64,000 nucleotides of DNA from Corythucha ciliata (GCA_038030265.1 CM075937.1:15872001-15936000); one strand, 5' to 3'; positions 44,567-55,961 are shown, counted from the stretch's first letter. Numbers and translations: made by a program. Notes: generated from the sequence alone by a model not told the origin.

Positions 44567-45099
44567 GCTTGATTTGTCTGACGTGATTATTGTTGTGATT
44601 CCGTCTCCAACGTTGAGACTTCATCTTTTTAGGGGGAGTTCAAACCCCCAAAACCCCGTAAATCCACCACTGCCTCCCGCTAAAGAGCTAAACACGCGAA
44701 ATTCGATTTTTTAACGACTGAACCCCACAAAATTGGGGCTTTAACCAAAACAATTGATTTCTGAGGCCCTACGTTCACGGGTCTTCTTTCTCTCGAAGTT
44801 GAATAGGATTTTTTCACGCGATATTTCTCTTTACTCAACTTCCTAGATAAATTATGGGAAGGCGCACATGGGTCGACGCACTTCGAAGCGAAATCATACT
44901 ATTCTCGTCCTCCTTTTTTTCAACTCGAAGTGCTTGGACCAGGAAAAACCGAGCAGGACGAGTGCCTTATCATTTCACTATTGACACTCGCCATCTCATC
45001 GTTTTTAGTGCCCAGAGAAATATGGAAGGGATTAACAACATTTTTTGAATCGGTGTTTTCTTGCCCTAATAAATAGCCTACAGTGAAAGTTTATTTCCA
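44567..45099. other. Unassigned spacer
   Basis: No gene recognised. A weak inverted pair (TCGACGCACTTCGAAG and CAACTCGAAGTGC) lies at 44874-44932. Confidence 0.35.
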
Positions 45100-45350
45100 C
45101 AAGTAGGGGTGTGAGGACCGGTGTGTCCGTGGGGGCTAGGGCGTTGCGTTCCAGTGGCCTGGCAACCACAGGCACTGCGGTCGTGGGTTCGATTCCAGCG
45201 CTGGTCAACTAACAAATTTTGGCCAGCCTCTGTGTATTGAGGCCCTACCATTCGTGGTAGGAAAGACGCAATGTGGTGAAAGCCTCCGCCTGGGTCATTT
45301 CCCCTCCCTATTGTAACGCCAAGAGGTAATACAAGGAAGAAAAAACAATT
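45100..45350 (+). mobile_element. tRNA-derived SINE-like element
   Basis: The head carries an exact Pol III B box GGTTCGATTCC at 45186-45196 and an A-box-like TGGGGGCTAGGGCG about 50 bp upstream. A non-tRNA body (GCCAGCCTCTGTGTATTGAG, GACGCAATGTGGTGAAAGCC) and an A-rich tail ending AAGGAAGAAAAAAC follow. Length (~250 bp) fits a SINE. The parent tRNA was not identified. Confidence 0.65.
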
Positions 45351-46774
45351 CGGGTGGACCCGCATAACTGTCTTGTTTTCTTGATTCGGCGATGCTAAAG
45401 GTACAATATCACGTCCTCCCCGTCACCTTCGGATTATTTTGCTTCAGTTCACAGAAAAAAGGATCACTAACCAAAATTTTCGATACATGAAATTTCCTCA
45501 TTGTAGAAAACCTTTGAGTGAGATACGACCCGTGTGGAAGTCTTCGATAAATATCGAGAGTCGAGAGTAGACAAATACGAATCCTCTCCTAGTCTAGAAA
45601 ACCCGATTCTTGACCGTGATTGATGACCAGTGTGAAGGGCCTAAGAGCGCCAAATGCCCACATGAAATTTGGATTTCAAAGAGCTGCGAACTCAGGAGAT
45701 TGAGAGAGAAATGGTTTTTCCGGAGCTAAATTTTGTTTTCAAACGACCCAACACTATCGAACGATCACTATCTCAGGACTTCCACTACTGGAGGTTTTCC
45801 CCTTGATGATCATTTATTCCACGCCATTACTGCGTGTCTGGTCTCCCCCCAAAAGCTCACAAAGCGGCCAAAAATGAACTTTTTGTGTTGTATTAGATGT
45901 TTTTCACTCCGCAAAGCTACCAATCGATGACCAAGTAGGCCGAAACCTTTCTGGGTTTGTAAGAATAAATTGAGTTGTTTCTCCTTGAGCCTTTATGCAC
46001 ACACATTGGCGTTTCTAAGCGGACTTCAAATTATATGTGATATAAAAGTCCAATTAAATTTAATTACCTAGCCTTTCTGGCATAATTGGGTGATTCTAAC
46101 CTTAACCGTTCATTAAAAAAATTGAATAAGTCATGTCAAATGAATGGTTGAAAACGTTGAAGCTTACGTAACGTCTCAACTTAGCAAGAATCACTGCGTC
46201 AGTCAAATCATTAACATCAACCGCCTGCTTCAATGCAATTACAAAAAAAAAAAAAAAAAAAAAAATCGGTAAAGTTTTCATTTTCTGTTAATAGTAGCTT
46301 ATAAACTTGTGGCGACTCCAGTTTTTGTAACTCACCACATGAAAAAAAGAATACTTTCGATTCAGTCCACTTTTCGGCTCAGTTCAAATAATCGGGAACG
46401 GACACGAGATAAGAGTTGGGTTATATTACCAACAAATTCTAACTTGGTGGGCCACTGACTGTGGTATCGCAATGGAAATGCATAGCCGGTATTGCTGTTT
46501 TTCTATTACTTCGCGTAAATTTTGGGTTTGTCTCATATTTGGAGATCGGTGGGCATTCGCCGGAGTTAATAAATCGCTTTAAAAAAGTGTCGCTTAGTGC
46601 TTAAATTTTCAGAAATCGTGAACTGTAACGCTACATCCTAGTGGTTTTTAGGCCTTTAGAGTCGTAGATATTTCCATTATTTTCGAGAATTCCTAGCAAA
46701 TCGCTCTGTGTGGCCTCGGGTTAACTCTCTCTGCGTAACTAATTATTAAAAATATCTCACGATTTTATTTATTT
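45351..46774. other. Unassigned spacer
   Basis: No gene recognised. It has a run of about 24 A at 46242-46265. A dispersed word CGGGAACGGACACGAGATAA (46393-46412) occurs in variant form at 12419 and inverted near 48040. Confidence 0.4.
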
Positions 46775-47100
46775 ATTGATTGCTTCGAAGTTTTTTGTCA
46801 AAATCCTTCTAACAAGGTAGCCTCCTTCCAACATATTTCTAATAATAAGCATGCAATGACTGCTGAATTCCTTGTACGAATCGTTACTCAAGGATCCGTT
46901 ATGATTATGTCCGAAGCATACGAAGGTCATTCCAGTGAAAAAATTATCGCTGAAAATTGCAGCATCCTTGATCAACTAATTCACATACATGATCAGGTCA
47001 ACCGTCTCATGGCTGAAGTTTATGTACCTCCTTTCACCAAGGGGGTAAACCAATTAAACCCTATAGACGTCGAAAAGTGTCAAATTGCAGAAATCACATC
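46775..47100 (+). pseudogene. Decayed DDE (PIF/Harbinger, DDE_Tnp_4-type) transposase
   Basis: The plus frame reads IDCFEVF..NPSNKVASFQ, then KHAMTAEFLVRIVTQGSVMI, SEAYEGHSSEKIIAENCSIL and VPPFTKGVNQLNPIDVEK. The order and wording match the catalytic core of harbinger-type transposases: ID.TE, tyrosine/serine block, K.HNT.K.L..I.P.G.I, the (S)D..I...S..LD block, and IPPF..G..QL...DVE. The middle Asp is Glu (SSEK), and the ADRG segment before VPPF is corrupted. The frame breaks after about 47100. No start codon or ends were found. Assignment rests on pattern recall, not a search. Confidence 0.6.
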
Positions 47101-47533
47101 ATGCTTATTTACCTTACCGGTGACAACAATGAGATTGTTCATTATGACGGGTCCGATGGATTTTACGAACCCCGATTTGAAATTGGTGTAGGACTCCAAG
47201 GTTTTGTAGCTCTTGAATTGCTCCATCGTATAAGCACTCACACCGAAGACCAAATAATTGACGAAGCCCATGTTAAAGGAGGAAAGTGACGTGCATCCGA
47301 GGAGTAATCATCAATTCTTTGAACAAAAATTTGAAAATTGCAATTACTCCACGATCTCCGATCAAATTTGTAAAGGAACGTTAAGCCCTATTCAGGAGAA
47401 ATAATCTGAAAGTTTCCTTTATCGAATTAGCCATCCTAAGCGTAGAGGCCATTCAAGCACAGACCCCAATATCTATCGAATAACTCTGCCTTAATTTTAA
47501 GCCTTAAGCTTCCATTATAAGGTCTTTGAATAA

Positions 47534-47718
47534 GGCCGGTCGCCCACTGGAAGCGTTTTCGAGCGGCGCTACAACGAGCGTACATCTCAAAGCCTTAAAT
47601 TGAATTGACTGCAGCTAAGCCTGCAGTGGACGATGTCACATCCAATTTGAGCCTTTGGGATGAACGCTCGTTGTAGCGTCGCTCGAAAACGCTTCCAGTG
47701 GAAGACAGATCCAAGGCC
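47534..47718. mobile_element. MITE-like hairpin (GGCC end)
   Basis: The left arm starts GGCCGGTCGCCCACTGGAAG after TAA (47531-47533). The right arm inverts CACTGGAAGCGTTTTCGAGC and the following CGCTACAACGAGCGT almost perfectly. The outermost right part is rearranged (GATCCAAGGCC), and no TAA follows. About 45 bp of good stem remain. Confidence 0.75.
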
Positions 47719-47787
47719 CCTGAACGAATAGGGAAAAAACAAATTCCATCAACAATAATTCAATAAATAAGGAGCTTACAATCTTAC

Positions 47788-47886
47788 AAGTGGGTCGACA
47801 TCAAGTGCAGTTATTTTGACATGGTAACGCTCTCGGAGAGCATCGACAAGGCTTTCAGCGTATGAGCTTAGCTTTGTGGGGTCCAT
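47788..47886 (-). CDS. Isolated putative first coding exon, 33 codons
   Basis: ATG at 47886 opens MDPTKLSSYAESLVDALRER and continues YHVKITALDVDPL. Then a donor-like CTT|GTAAGATT at 47787 lets the frame end in phase 0. Amphipathic composition and a clean donor are the only support. I do not recognise the family. Later exons would lie to the left, where only a hairpin element and the transposase remnant were seen; reading through the donor meets a stop within 3 codons. It may be a real gene start, a pseudo-exon or chance. Confidence 0.3.
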
Positions 47887-48519
47887 TTCGCTTCAAATAT
47901 AATTATATAAAGTCACAGGAGGGAAATTTATAATAAGAAAAATGGCTTTTTCTTAAAATTCTCTATACGAAGACACAGCAAGCTGCCCACCAAATTAGAA
48001 TTTTCACTCTTATCAGTGAAGGTTAGGCATTCGTGTCCGCTCCCGATACATAAATTCCATCTCCCCGTCTCGGCTAGAATTATTTCCACTATAAACTTAA
48101 CGATTTTATGAGACCAATAAACGATAAATTATTCACTTTATTGCACAAGGATTTTGTTGTTGAAATCAAACAGGTGGAGGGCGGAACTTCATTAAAATTG
48201 TTTTGATCCCTCGGAAGTTCCTGAGCCTGAGACTGGTTTGCTTTCTTTTAATTTTGCAACGGATTCGAAGGAAGTGGGTTCATGGAATGCACACTGCGGT
48301 TGTACGCTAATACTTATTACGAAGTTGACGCTACACGTTCAAGGTTTTGATATGGCTTTTTTTTAGCTCAGTTGAGTCTATTCAAGTTCCAGAATTTTGT
48401 CCGTAACCACAAAGAATGAAAATTGGACACCAACAGTGCCCCACAGCCTGTATACAAACAAATTATTTATTCTCAGAAACTCCGGAAAACTCATTTATCG
48501 GTTAGGCCCGCCGCAAATG

Positions 48520-48612
48520 GAGCCCACGCGTGGGTCACCCAAGCTCAAAAAACAGTTGACATTGGATACTGTTTCAACTGTTTTTGAGCTCGGGTGACCC
48601 ACGCGTGGGCTC
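48520..48612. repeat. Hairpin with ~39-bp arms
   Basis: GAGCCCACGCGTGGGTCACC at the left is repeated inverted at the right. The match continues through AAGCTCAAAAA and ACAGTTGA with two differences. Upstream TTAGGCCCGCCGC resembles the GGCC-type termini of the other hairpin elements, but the right outer end is not recognisable. Confidence 0.75.
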
Positions 48613-50869
48613 GGGGTGGGGTGGGGTCGGTAAAACTGGCAATTTCACTTTCAAATCTCCTCCCTTGGCAATGTTGATCAGGTCTTCTCATTGGTGATGG
48701 CTGGATCTCATTCGCCTTGAAGTACTTCCCCACATCATGAACATTTTCTCCTCGTAGCGTAAAAGAACAGACAAATAATTGACACGCGAAACACCGTTAA
48801 AAGTCGGTTTGCGAGTAATTTCAACCCCTGAATTAAACTTAAATTCTCTCTTCACACCTAATAAAACATGCCACCGAGTCTCCGCCGCGCCGGTGAATCG
48901 AGTGTGAAATTCTTTGAAACGAGTTGCCGATGGGCGAGGGGAGGGGTGTGTGCTCTGAATTATAAAGTCATTATTACGACCGAGTGCAACGAATAAATAA
49001 AGAGATTGCGCCGTTCCCAGAGTACAATTTTAATCGCACCCACATTTTCCTCTTCCCTCAACCCTTGATTTTCTCATTCGGGGGGGGGGGGGGGAGACCA
49101 CTCGCAGTCCCCTTACTCCATCACCTATCCTCCCCTCTATCATTCCATTAGAGCCCGTATCTTTCCCCCTTTTGTTTCATTTTCGTCCCGAGCAATTCTA
49201 CCATTAACTATTCAATGGTTTCGAGTAAGTAGGACCTGTTTTACTACACGATTTTTTGTTGGGGTCTCGCGTTTCCCTCCATATTTCCGAAGATTACTTT
49301 TTCATTGTTCTTCAAGAAGTGAAGGCCCTTGGGCGCGCGTCTGGAAGAAAACGTGAAGTTTCTGCGGTGTTTTATTTTGTCCCTAGGGAAAGAAAAATTC
49401 ACGTTCAGTGAACGCTTATAAAAGTCAAAGTCAATCACATTTTAACCTTTAATAATAACTGTTTTCTTCGCCGGACGAAAAATTTTACCGGTCACTATTG
49501 TTCCACTCGCAATGCCGTTCCTTCCCCCACCCCATCCCTAAACAAAATCATTACCTCAACATCTAGACATCAGCTTTTCTCAACTCTTTTCAAACTTCCG
49601 TACCCCCACCCCTATCCATCAGACACCCTGTCTTATTTTTAATGGACCTTCGGATGATGAGGAGTTCTGGAAAGAATGGTTGTGGTACTGTGGCGGGAAC
49701 ACCGGGGGGGGGGGGGATTCCATTAAGATATTCTTTCCGCGAAAAATTTAAAGAGTCGAAAAATAAAGTTTGGAATAAACTGAAACAAGCAGAGGAAGAA
49801 TAAGAAGAACAAAAAAGACATTGCGAGCTTTGAATAATAATTTGTTATTAGCAAAATGAAAGAAGAAAAAAGGCGAGATGCTCAAATGACACAGAGTGGA
49901 AGAGAGAAATAAAGGGTGAAGTGAATTTTGAGTAGCAAAAGAAAAATTTACACTTGATCAAGAATCGAAAAGAGAGAAAAACAGCGCTCCAATTAGGTAG
50001 TTGATTTTTCAAAAGGAAAAACTCGCTTCTCATCTCGACTTTAAACGAAGCGAAGAGACAAAACAGAGAGAGGTATTTTTTTTTATTTTTCTCTGTCTTT
50101 ATTTCCCCCTTACGGCACGGAAATTAAGGCTTAAAAAAGGGGTGAAGAAGACGAGGGTCGAGACCAAAGAGATTGATGTTATCATCTGTTAAGCGAACTT
50201 TGGACCTTTCCTACGGATGGAGTGTTACTCATCGAGTGATAAATTGATTTTTTTTTTTTTTTTTTTAATTTTAATTTTCAGGAAGCCCTTCTTGGTATGA
50301 TTCTGAGTTGGAGATTGAAAATGGTTAATGAAAGTTCCACGAGTTGATTGGCATTTTATATATGGCGATTTTATTAATTGCATCAACTCCTTCCTTTTCC
50401 GGGAAGCTACTATTGACTAATGCCGAATAGCTTTAAAAATAAATACATATAAAGGGTTTTATAATTGAATGATTGATAATCTCTGGACGCCCACAGCCTG
50501 GAATGATAAGGTAATATTTATGAGAGGAAATGATGAAAATGAAACAGCTCAAGAGGCATTACGCTGTACCACATTATCCCTTTCTCAATGAATTTATATC
50601 ACCAGATAGTACAACGGAAAATAAGGCGTTTTCAGCAATAATTTCTCAAAAAATAACTTTGTTATTGAAATTATCAAAAAATCCCGACGGGGAATTTGGA
50701 GGTTTACAGTTCCCTACCACTCCAAATACTTAATAAAGTAAAACGGGAACCGAAGGGAATCGCTCAAACCATGCAAACGTTCTAACCACAAAAACGTGCC
50801 GAGCACAAAATTTCGTCTATGACCATGATGATGGCCAGCCTTGATTTTCATTACCACAAAAAAAAAGCT
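48613..50869. other. Unassigned spacer
   Basis: No gene recognised. G-runs are at 49081-49094 and 49705-49714 and a T-run at 50249-50266. The frames on either strand are short and lack domains. Confidence 0.35.
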
Positions 50870-51620
50870 CCAATAACTTGCAATTTCTTTCCAAATAAAG
50901 CCCCTGATCTCAACATTTTGCTTGAATTAAGACCGGACAGTTTCATTTTTGCGTGTATTCAGCCAGGAAACTTGTAATCCGTTTAAAAGACCCGATTACA
51001 AGGTCTGCGATTGCAAAAATATAATATATACCAGAATGTTGAAATTTCACGGCTATTCGTCATGGTAATGTCGCAGACGGGGCCGGCTAGCCCAAGGTTC
51101 GCACCCACTAAAAATAACACCGTACTTCTTTTCCATATAAGGAAGTAAAAGGGTTCGTAACCTGCAATTTCACCCGAATTTTCAGTTACTGTTAGTGCCA
51201 AATTTTGTGTAACTGTGTCGTTAGGAGAGGGGGTGTCAACCTACGACGCTGCGTCATGCGGGCTAGAGGTCCGAGCCCTCAAAAAGCCAATCACAGACTT
51301 CCAATTCCACAGATATTTAGCCCCGAAACTTGTAATTTCCACGAATCTAGAGAGATTTTGCAAATAGCTCCGCTAATGATAACGTTAACGCTATTGACAT
51401 TTCAACCAACTAAACGTTTACTACACTGTCAACGCGTCCACAAAAATTAACTTTACCGTTCAAGGGACTGGTTGCAAAATCTCTTCATTAACACCCGAAA
51501 CACGCATTTGCGCAAGAATTATGATGCGGAACTTGTAATTTCGCGAATATTCAGTACTCGGACTTGTAAACTCAATTATTGACGCTCAATGTTGCAATTA
51601 CACGGCTATTCCGAGAGGCC
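50870..51620 (+). repeat. R3 repeats
   Basis: Units of ~30-50 nt: AATAACTTGCAATTTCTTTC, GGAAACTTGTAATCC, AACCTGCAATTTCACCCG, GAACTTGTAATTTCGCGAAT. They include phrases around GGCCGGCTAGCC and GGCCGGCCAGCC at 51080 and 51636. No gene is seen. Confidence 0.6.
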
Positions 51621-51929
51621 ATGGATGCAGTCGGGGCCGGCCAGCCGAGAAGGTCCGGGCTCACTATAGTCGGGTCGGCGAAAGAATGTGCATGAGTGGT
51701 GGGAGGCCATAAGCCCGCTTTTTCCCTCTCTTAACGTGGTTCTCTACTTCTCCTCTTATTATCAAACAACTGCAACCAATAACAGATAGTTTTACCAATA
51801 AAATAGGAGAGGCTCCCCTCAGGTGATGGTGTGGTAGCGGTAAGTCATGTGGGTAGAGGGAAAAGAGAGAGGGTAATTTCATGCACATTCTTTCACCGAT
51901 CCGACTATAGGAAAAAATTACCATAAACT
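51621..51929. repeat. Inverted-repeat segment
   Basis: CTATAGTCGGGTCGGCGAAA near the left (51665-51684) and TTTCACCGATCCGACTATAG near the right (51891-51910) form an imperfect inverted pair. Inner parts also pair (GAATGTGCATGA / TCATGCACATTC; GGGAGGCC / GGCTCCCC). It is about 246 bp overall and looks like another small foldback element. Confidence 0.6.
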
Positions 51930-52260
51930 TTTGAAATTTCGCTTGAATTAAGCCATGAAACTTCCTAAATTTACAGCTGCTTAAAAAACCAGGAAACTCT
52001 CAAATTCGAGGATATTTGATTGAAAAATGTTGGGACTTCGTGGTTTATTCGTCAGGGCACTGTCATGGCCAGATATCAAAACTTTCAAATGCCACAAATG
52101 AAAGATCAGGAACTTGCAATTTTGTTCAAATTGAGTCAGAAACAAACGGTTCCGCAGGTATTGAGATCCGAAACTTTCAATTTCTCGGATTTTTGGCTCC
52201 AATTCAGGAAATTAAGACGGGAAATATGCAATATCGTGAATTTAAGACAGGAAGCTCGTT
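51930..52260 (+). repeat. R3 repeats
   Basis: Units such as GAAACTTCCTAAATTTACAG, CAGGAACTTGCAATTTTG and GAAACTTTCAATTTCTCGGA at ~35 nt spacing. The open frames across it lack any domain. Confidence 0.55.
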
Positions 52261-52429
52261 CGCGCGCGTACATTTTCCCATATATTCGGCTCCAAATTAT
52301 GTATTTTTTCAGTTGTTTCCCTTAGTTTTAGATGTGACTGAGCCTGCTGCAGGGTCTTAGCCGTGAGCACCTTTCGCTTCAGCCCAAGGCCAGCAAGAGA
52401 CTCACAAATAAATCAAATTTCGCAGGTTT

Positions 52430-53230
52430 CAGAATGCTAATTTTGCTATTTAAACCCCAAATTTCTCGGGTTAGGCTCGTAAAACACAAAACTCAGTGAT
52501 TTTAGTCTGGGAGCCCACTATATGAAAAATCCGGGTCCTTTGATCGTGCCTGGCGCTTGCGCAGGACGTTTTTCGTGGTCCAGGAGATGTCACTTCTGAG
52601 ATCGCCAGACATTTTCGTTGGGACAAAAGTTCACAACACAATTAGCTGTTGTAGCTTTTGGCAAACACACCGTTGTACTGCTTGAAAACGGCTGGCAAGT
52701 GTAAAAATTGTTTATTCGCAAACAAAAAAAAAAGAAAACCATCATCGCCATCCAATTCGAATGAAGCCCTGGCCTGGAATGAAGGCCTCGAAAAATTCAC
52801 ATTTCTTAAAGCTCACGCTATCTATTATTAAATTGGATGGCGTTGTTGGTTTCGAACAGTATTGACAGTGGGATACGACTTTTAACTCTCGCCAGTCGTT
52901 TTTAAACCACCCAAAGGTGTGCTTGCCAACAGACCTAGCTCGTGCCAGACACGATAAAATGGTCCGGATTCTTCATGTACGGTGGGCTTCCGGAATATTT
53001 TAGCACCTTGAAAGAACCAAATTTTATGGGTTTCGATCTGAATAAAAACAGTTTTGTAGGATAACCTATTCGAAAAATCAATTTGGCTTGGATTTGTCTA
53101 CAGGAAAACATTGAATTTCTCAAATTTAGCTGATTTTCACTCATACGAAACCAAATAAGGAACTGGCTCCTTCAGAACCGAATTTCACGGGTTTTGGCTC
53201 ATTCAAGTTCACCCAAACTCTAAAAATCGA
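52430..53230 (+). repeat. R4 repeats with an intervening unique segment
   Basis: R4 phrases (CCCAAATTTCTCGGGTTAGG, ACCAAATTTTATGGGTTTCG, CCGAATTTCACGGGTTTTGG) occur at 52440-52500 and 52990-53230. The middle (52510-52980) is unassigned. It contains an inverted pair near 52740-52850 (CCATCCAATTCG and TTAAATTGGATGG). Confidence 0.5.
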
Positions 53231-53524
53231 AGCATCCAGCGCACCGAAATGAGGGCCGGCCCACGGAAACCACACGAACTCACCTTAAGCCGCCTTTTCT
53301 CACACTACACGTGTTGGAATAGTTAATTTTTTTCCTATCACCCTGGCTTCACAGTATTGACGAGAGGAGGAATTTATTTATAATTTACCTAATACTCCAG
53401 TCAAATTTAATCAAAAATCAGCCTCACGTGCATGAAATCGGGTGCGTAAAAGTCAAATATGGAGTTTTAGTGGTAGCCACACACGTTTCTAGGTGTGACT
53501 AATTACTTTATCTGGGTGTGGAAA

Positions 53525-54120
53525 ATTACTTTTCGTGCCTTAAAAACTGCTAAACTGACGATTCGCACCATGCAAATGTTTGAACTGACTATTTCTACTG
53601 TTTGAACTGACTATTTCCACCCTGATAGTGGCAAAACCGTGCATTCGCGCTGTACAAATAGCCAAATAGACCATTCCACGCACTACTGAAATTTGCCTAA
53701 CTTCAAAATTCGTGCCCTAAAGTCACCAAAGTCTCTAAAAATTTCCATTTTCGTAGTATTTCGTTCTAGAAAATATCAAACTGGTCATTCGCACCCTTTG
53801 GAAAGCGTTCCGCCCCTTAAAGGTAGCTAAACTGCGACCTGATCTGAGCCCAAAAAATGACCATAGTATCATAATCAAGCCCTAAATGTGGCTACCTATC
53901 TCCAAAAATTACTGAAAAGACAAATTTGCGCCTTTAAATGCTTAAAAACTGACGAACATGTGGCCTTGAAGTTGCAAGAACGAACCATCCGAGCTCCAAA
54001 ATTGACCATTCGTGCCATGATAATTCGTTCCCTGATGATCACCAAACTGACTATTCACGCTCTAAGAAATGGAAACTTAATCATTTACGATTATTCGGGT
54101 TCAGAACTATGGATTTTCCA
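53525..54120 (+). repeat. R5 repeats (AAACTGACNATTCGCNCC words)
   Basis: About fifteen units: GCTAAACTGACGATTCGCAC, TTTGAACTGACTATTTC, CAAATAGACCATTCCACG, AAATTGACCATTCGTGCC, AAACTGACTATTCACGC. Spacing is ~25-40 nt. The 81-codon open frame near the right end is a by-product. Confidence 0.6.
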
Positions 54121-54124
54121 AACC

Positions 54125-54990
54125 CCTCCCTAGAAAACTGTCAATTTCGTTCTAGGAACTGTCAATTTCGTCCTTGAAATAGTCAATTTCGATCATTAAA
54201 TTGTCAATTTTGTCCTACTAAACTATCAACTTCGCCCCAGGAACTGGCAGTTTCCACTTGAAAATTGTCAATTTCGTCCTGCATAACAGAAGATCCCTAA
54301 ACGAGGGATAGTAGTATCAGACAATTTGGGCTCATTGTCAGGCAATGGGTTTTTAAGCCCCTTCACCAGAAATCGTCGAGTAGGTACTAGAAACTGTCAA
54401 TTACAACTGTCAAAATCGCCCCAGAAATGTCAATTTCGTCATTCAAAAAATGTCAGTATCGTCATTCAAAACTGTGAATTTGGCCATTTTTAACTGTCAA
54501 TTTCATCTTGAAAAGCATCAATGGGCGTTTGTCTCAAAAACTGTCTATTTCATCCCCTGAACTGTCAATTTCACTACAAATGTCAATTTCTTCAATTGAA
54601 ACTGTAAATTTTGTCGTTCAAAACTGCGTGTGGACATTTGTCCCGGAAACTGTCAATTTGGTCCTATAAATGCCAATTTTCTCATTCAAAACTATCAATC
54701 CCATCCTGAAAACTGTCAATTTTGTTCCATAAACTGTCGATTTCGTCCTTGAAACTGTCGCCGCTCAAAACAATCAATTTCGTCTGGAAACTGTCAATTT
54801 CGTCCTATGAACTGTCAATTTTGTCCTGTAAACTATCATTTTCGTCTTGTAAATTGTAAATGTCATTCAGGAAACTACCGATTTCACCCTAGAAACCACA
54901 ATTTCGACCTGAAAACTATCAATTCCCTCCTACATTACTGTCAATTTTTTCTTGAAAATTTCCCAAGTGGCCTGAAAACTGATAATTCCA
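54125..54990 (-). repeat. R2 repeats, inverted
   Basis: More than thirty units of AACTGTCAATTTCGTCCT and variants at ~20-30 nt spacing. It is the densest R2 block. An interruption at 54295-54370 is of different wording. Confidence 0.78.
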
Positions 54991-55676
54991 GTGAAAATTT
55001 TGAAATTGAGCCTCTGGAGCTCTAATATAAGTGGATCGGTTCCGTGGACCGCACACCTTGGGTGCAATCTTCGATCGGTTCCGTGGTTGGGTAAAAGAAG
55101 GGAGCTTTTCTCAATCAGCGGCCTAGGGGCAGGTTGTCCCCCTAAATCCGGCCACACTTCCTTAAAACAAAATTTTACTTGATTTTTTATATGGTCGGCT
55201 TCAGGGATTGCAGTGTATTCGGAGTCCAACAATCTCCTCCCCCTTGCCAACTACCAGCCAGTTCCTATAAGCTTATCTGAAGAAAATCAATTGTTTTATG
55301 GCTCACGGGCAGTATTCAGTAGGAACTTCGAAGATGAAGAGCATTTCGAGTATTTTGACTGTAACCTTTTGCACAAGAGAACTAATTCCTGGAAAAAAGA
55401 AAAAATCTCGGTGAAATACGTTATGGAAACCATTTTCAGTCCTCGTAATGACTTGCTTGAATCGCGGTTCAGTGTATATCTCGGGCCTTTTCTGTTAGCA
55501 CCTTAAACGCGCGAGAACGAAGTAAAAACAATGGGCGAGAGTGTAACTTGTCGAATGAAGAGGGTGTTAAGAGAGTACAAAGCTCCCTCCCCCATCCCCA
55601 CACGATGAAATGATTTTAATTTTCCATAAACTTTTATCTTGAATCGTGAAGCACGCGACAAGTTTGATTTGTCCAG

Positions 55677-55961
55677 CAAAGTATATACGAGCTCAGGCGC
55701 CTCGACGGGAAAACAGTTGTAATCACCGGCGCTAATTCCGGAATATTGGATTAGAAATAGCTCGAACGGTTTACGTGAATGGTGAGTGGTTTTCGTTTGC
55801 TTTCATCACTCTGCAGGACACACGCATAGTGCTGTAATGGCAGGGGGTGTGCGGTTGAATTCTAAAAGCGGATTAAACGCCCCGCGTTCATATACTCTTC
55901 GCACGTATAAATTCAAGGTGGTCGAGTGATAATGGCGTGTCGCAATTTGGACAAAGCCCGT
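55677..55961 (+). pseudogene. Retinol-dehydrogenase-like SDR, two exons with a frameshift
   Basis: Exon 55677-55781 follows TTTGTCCAG and ends before GTGAGT. It reads RLDGKTVVITGANSGI, the NAD(P) Rossmann TGxxxGxG start of RDH11/14-type SDRs, then two extra bases shift the frame, after which GLEIARTVYVNG is read. A 136-bp intron ends TTCAAG. The next exon continues in phase as GRVIMACRNLDKAR (the cofactor-discriminating ACR motif) and may end at GCCC|GTATGA. These enzymes reduce retinal and other carbonyls at ER membranes. No catalytic YxxxK exon was found. It is a pseudogene, or a gene with a sequence error. Confidence 0.68.

Noticed and set aside
44260..44586. 108-codon plus-strand frame
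   Set aside because: It spans the hAT end and the whole 44319-44563 hairpin, so it is a chance frame.
47077..47289. 70-codon frame overlapping the end of the transposase remnant
   Set aside because: It is in another frame, has no recognisable motif and no family; a possible exon, but without support.
55213..55506. 97-codon frame upstream of the RDH-like exons
   Set aside because: No SDR motif, no splice link to the downstream exons and no recognisable family.
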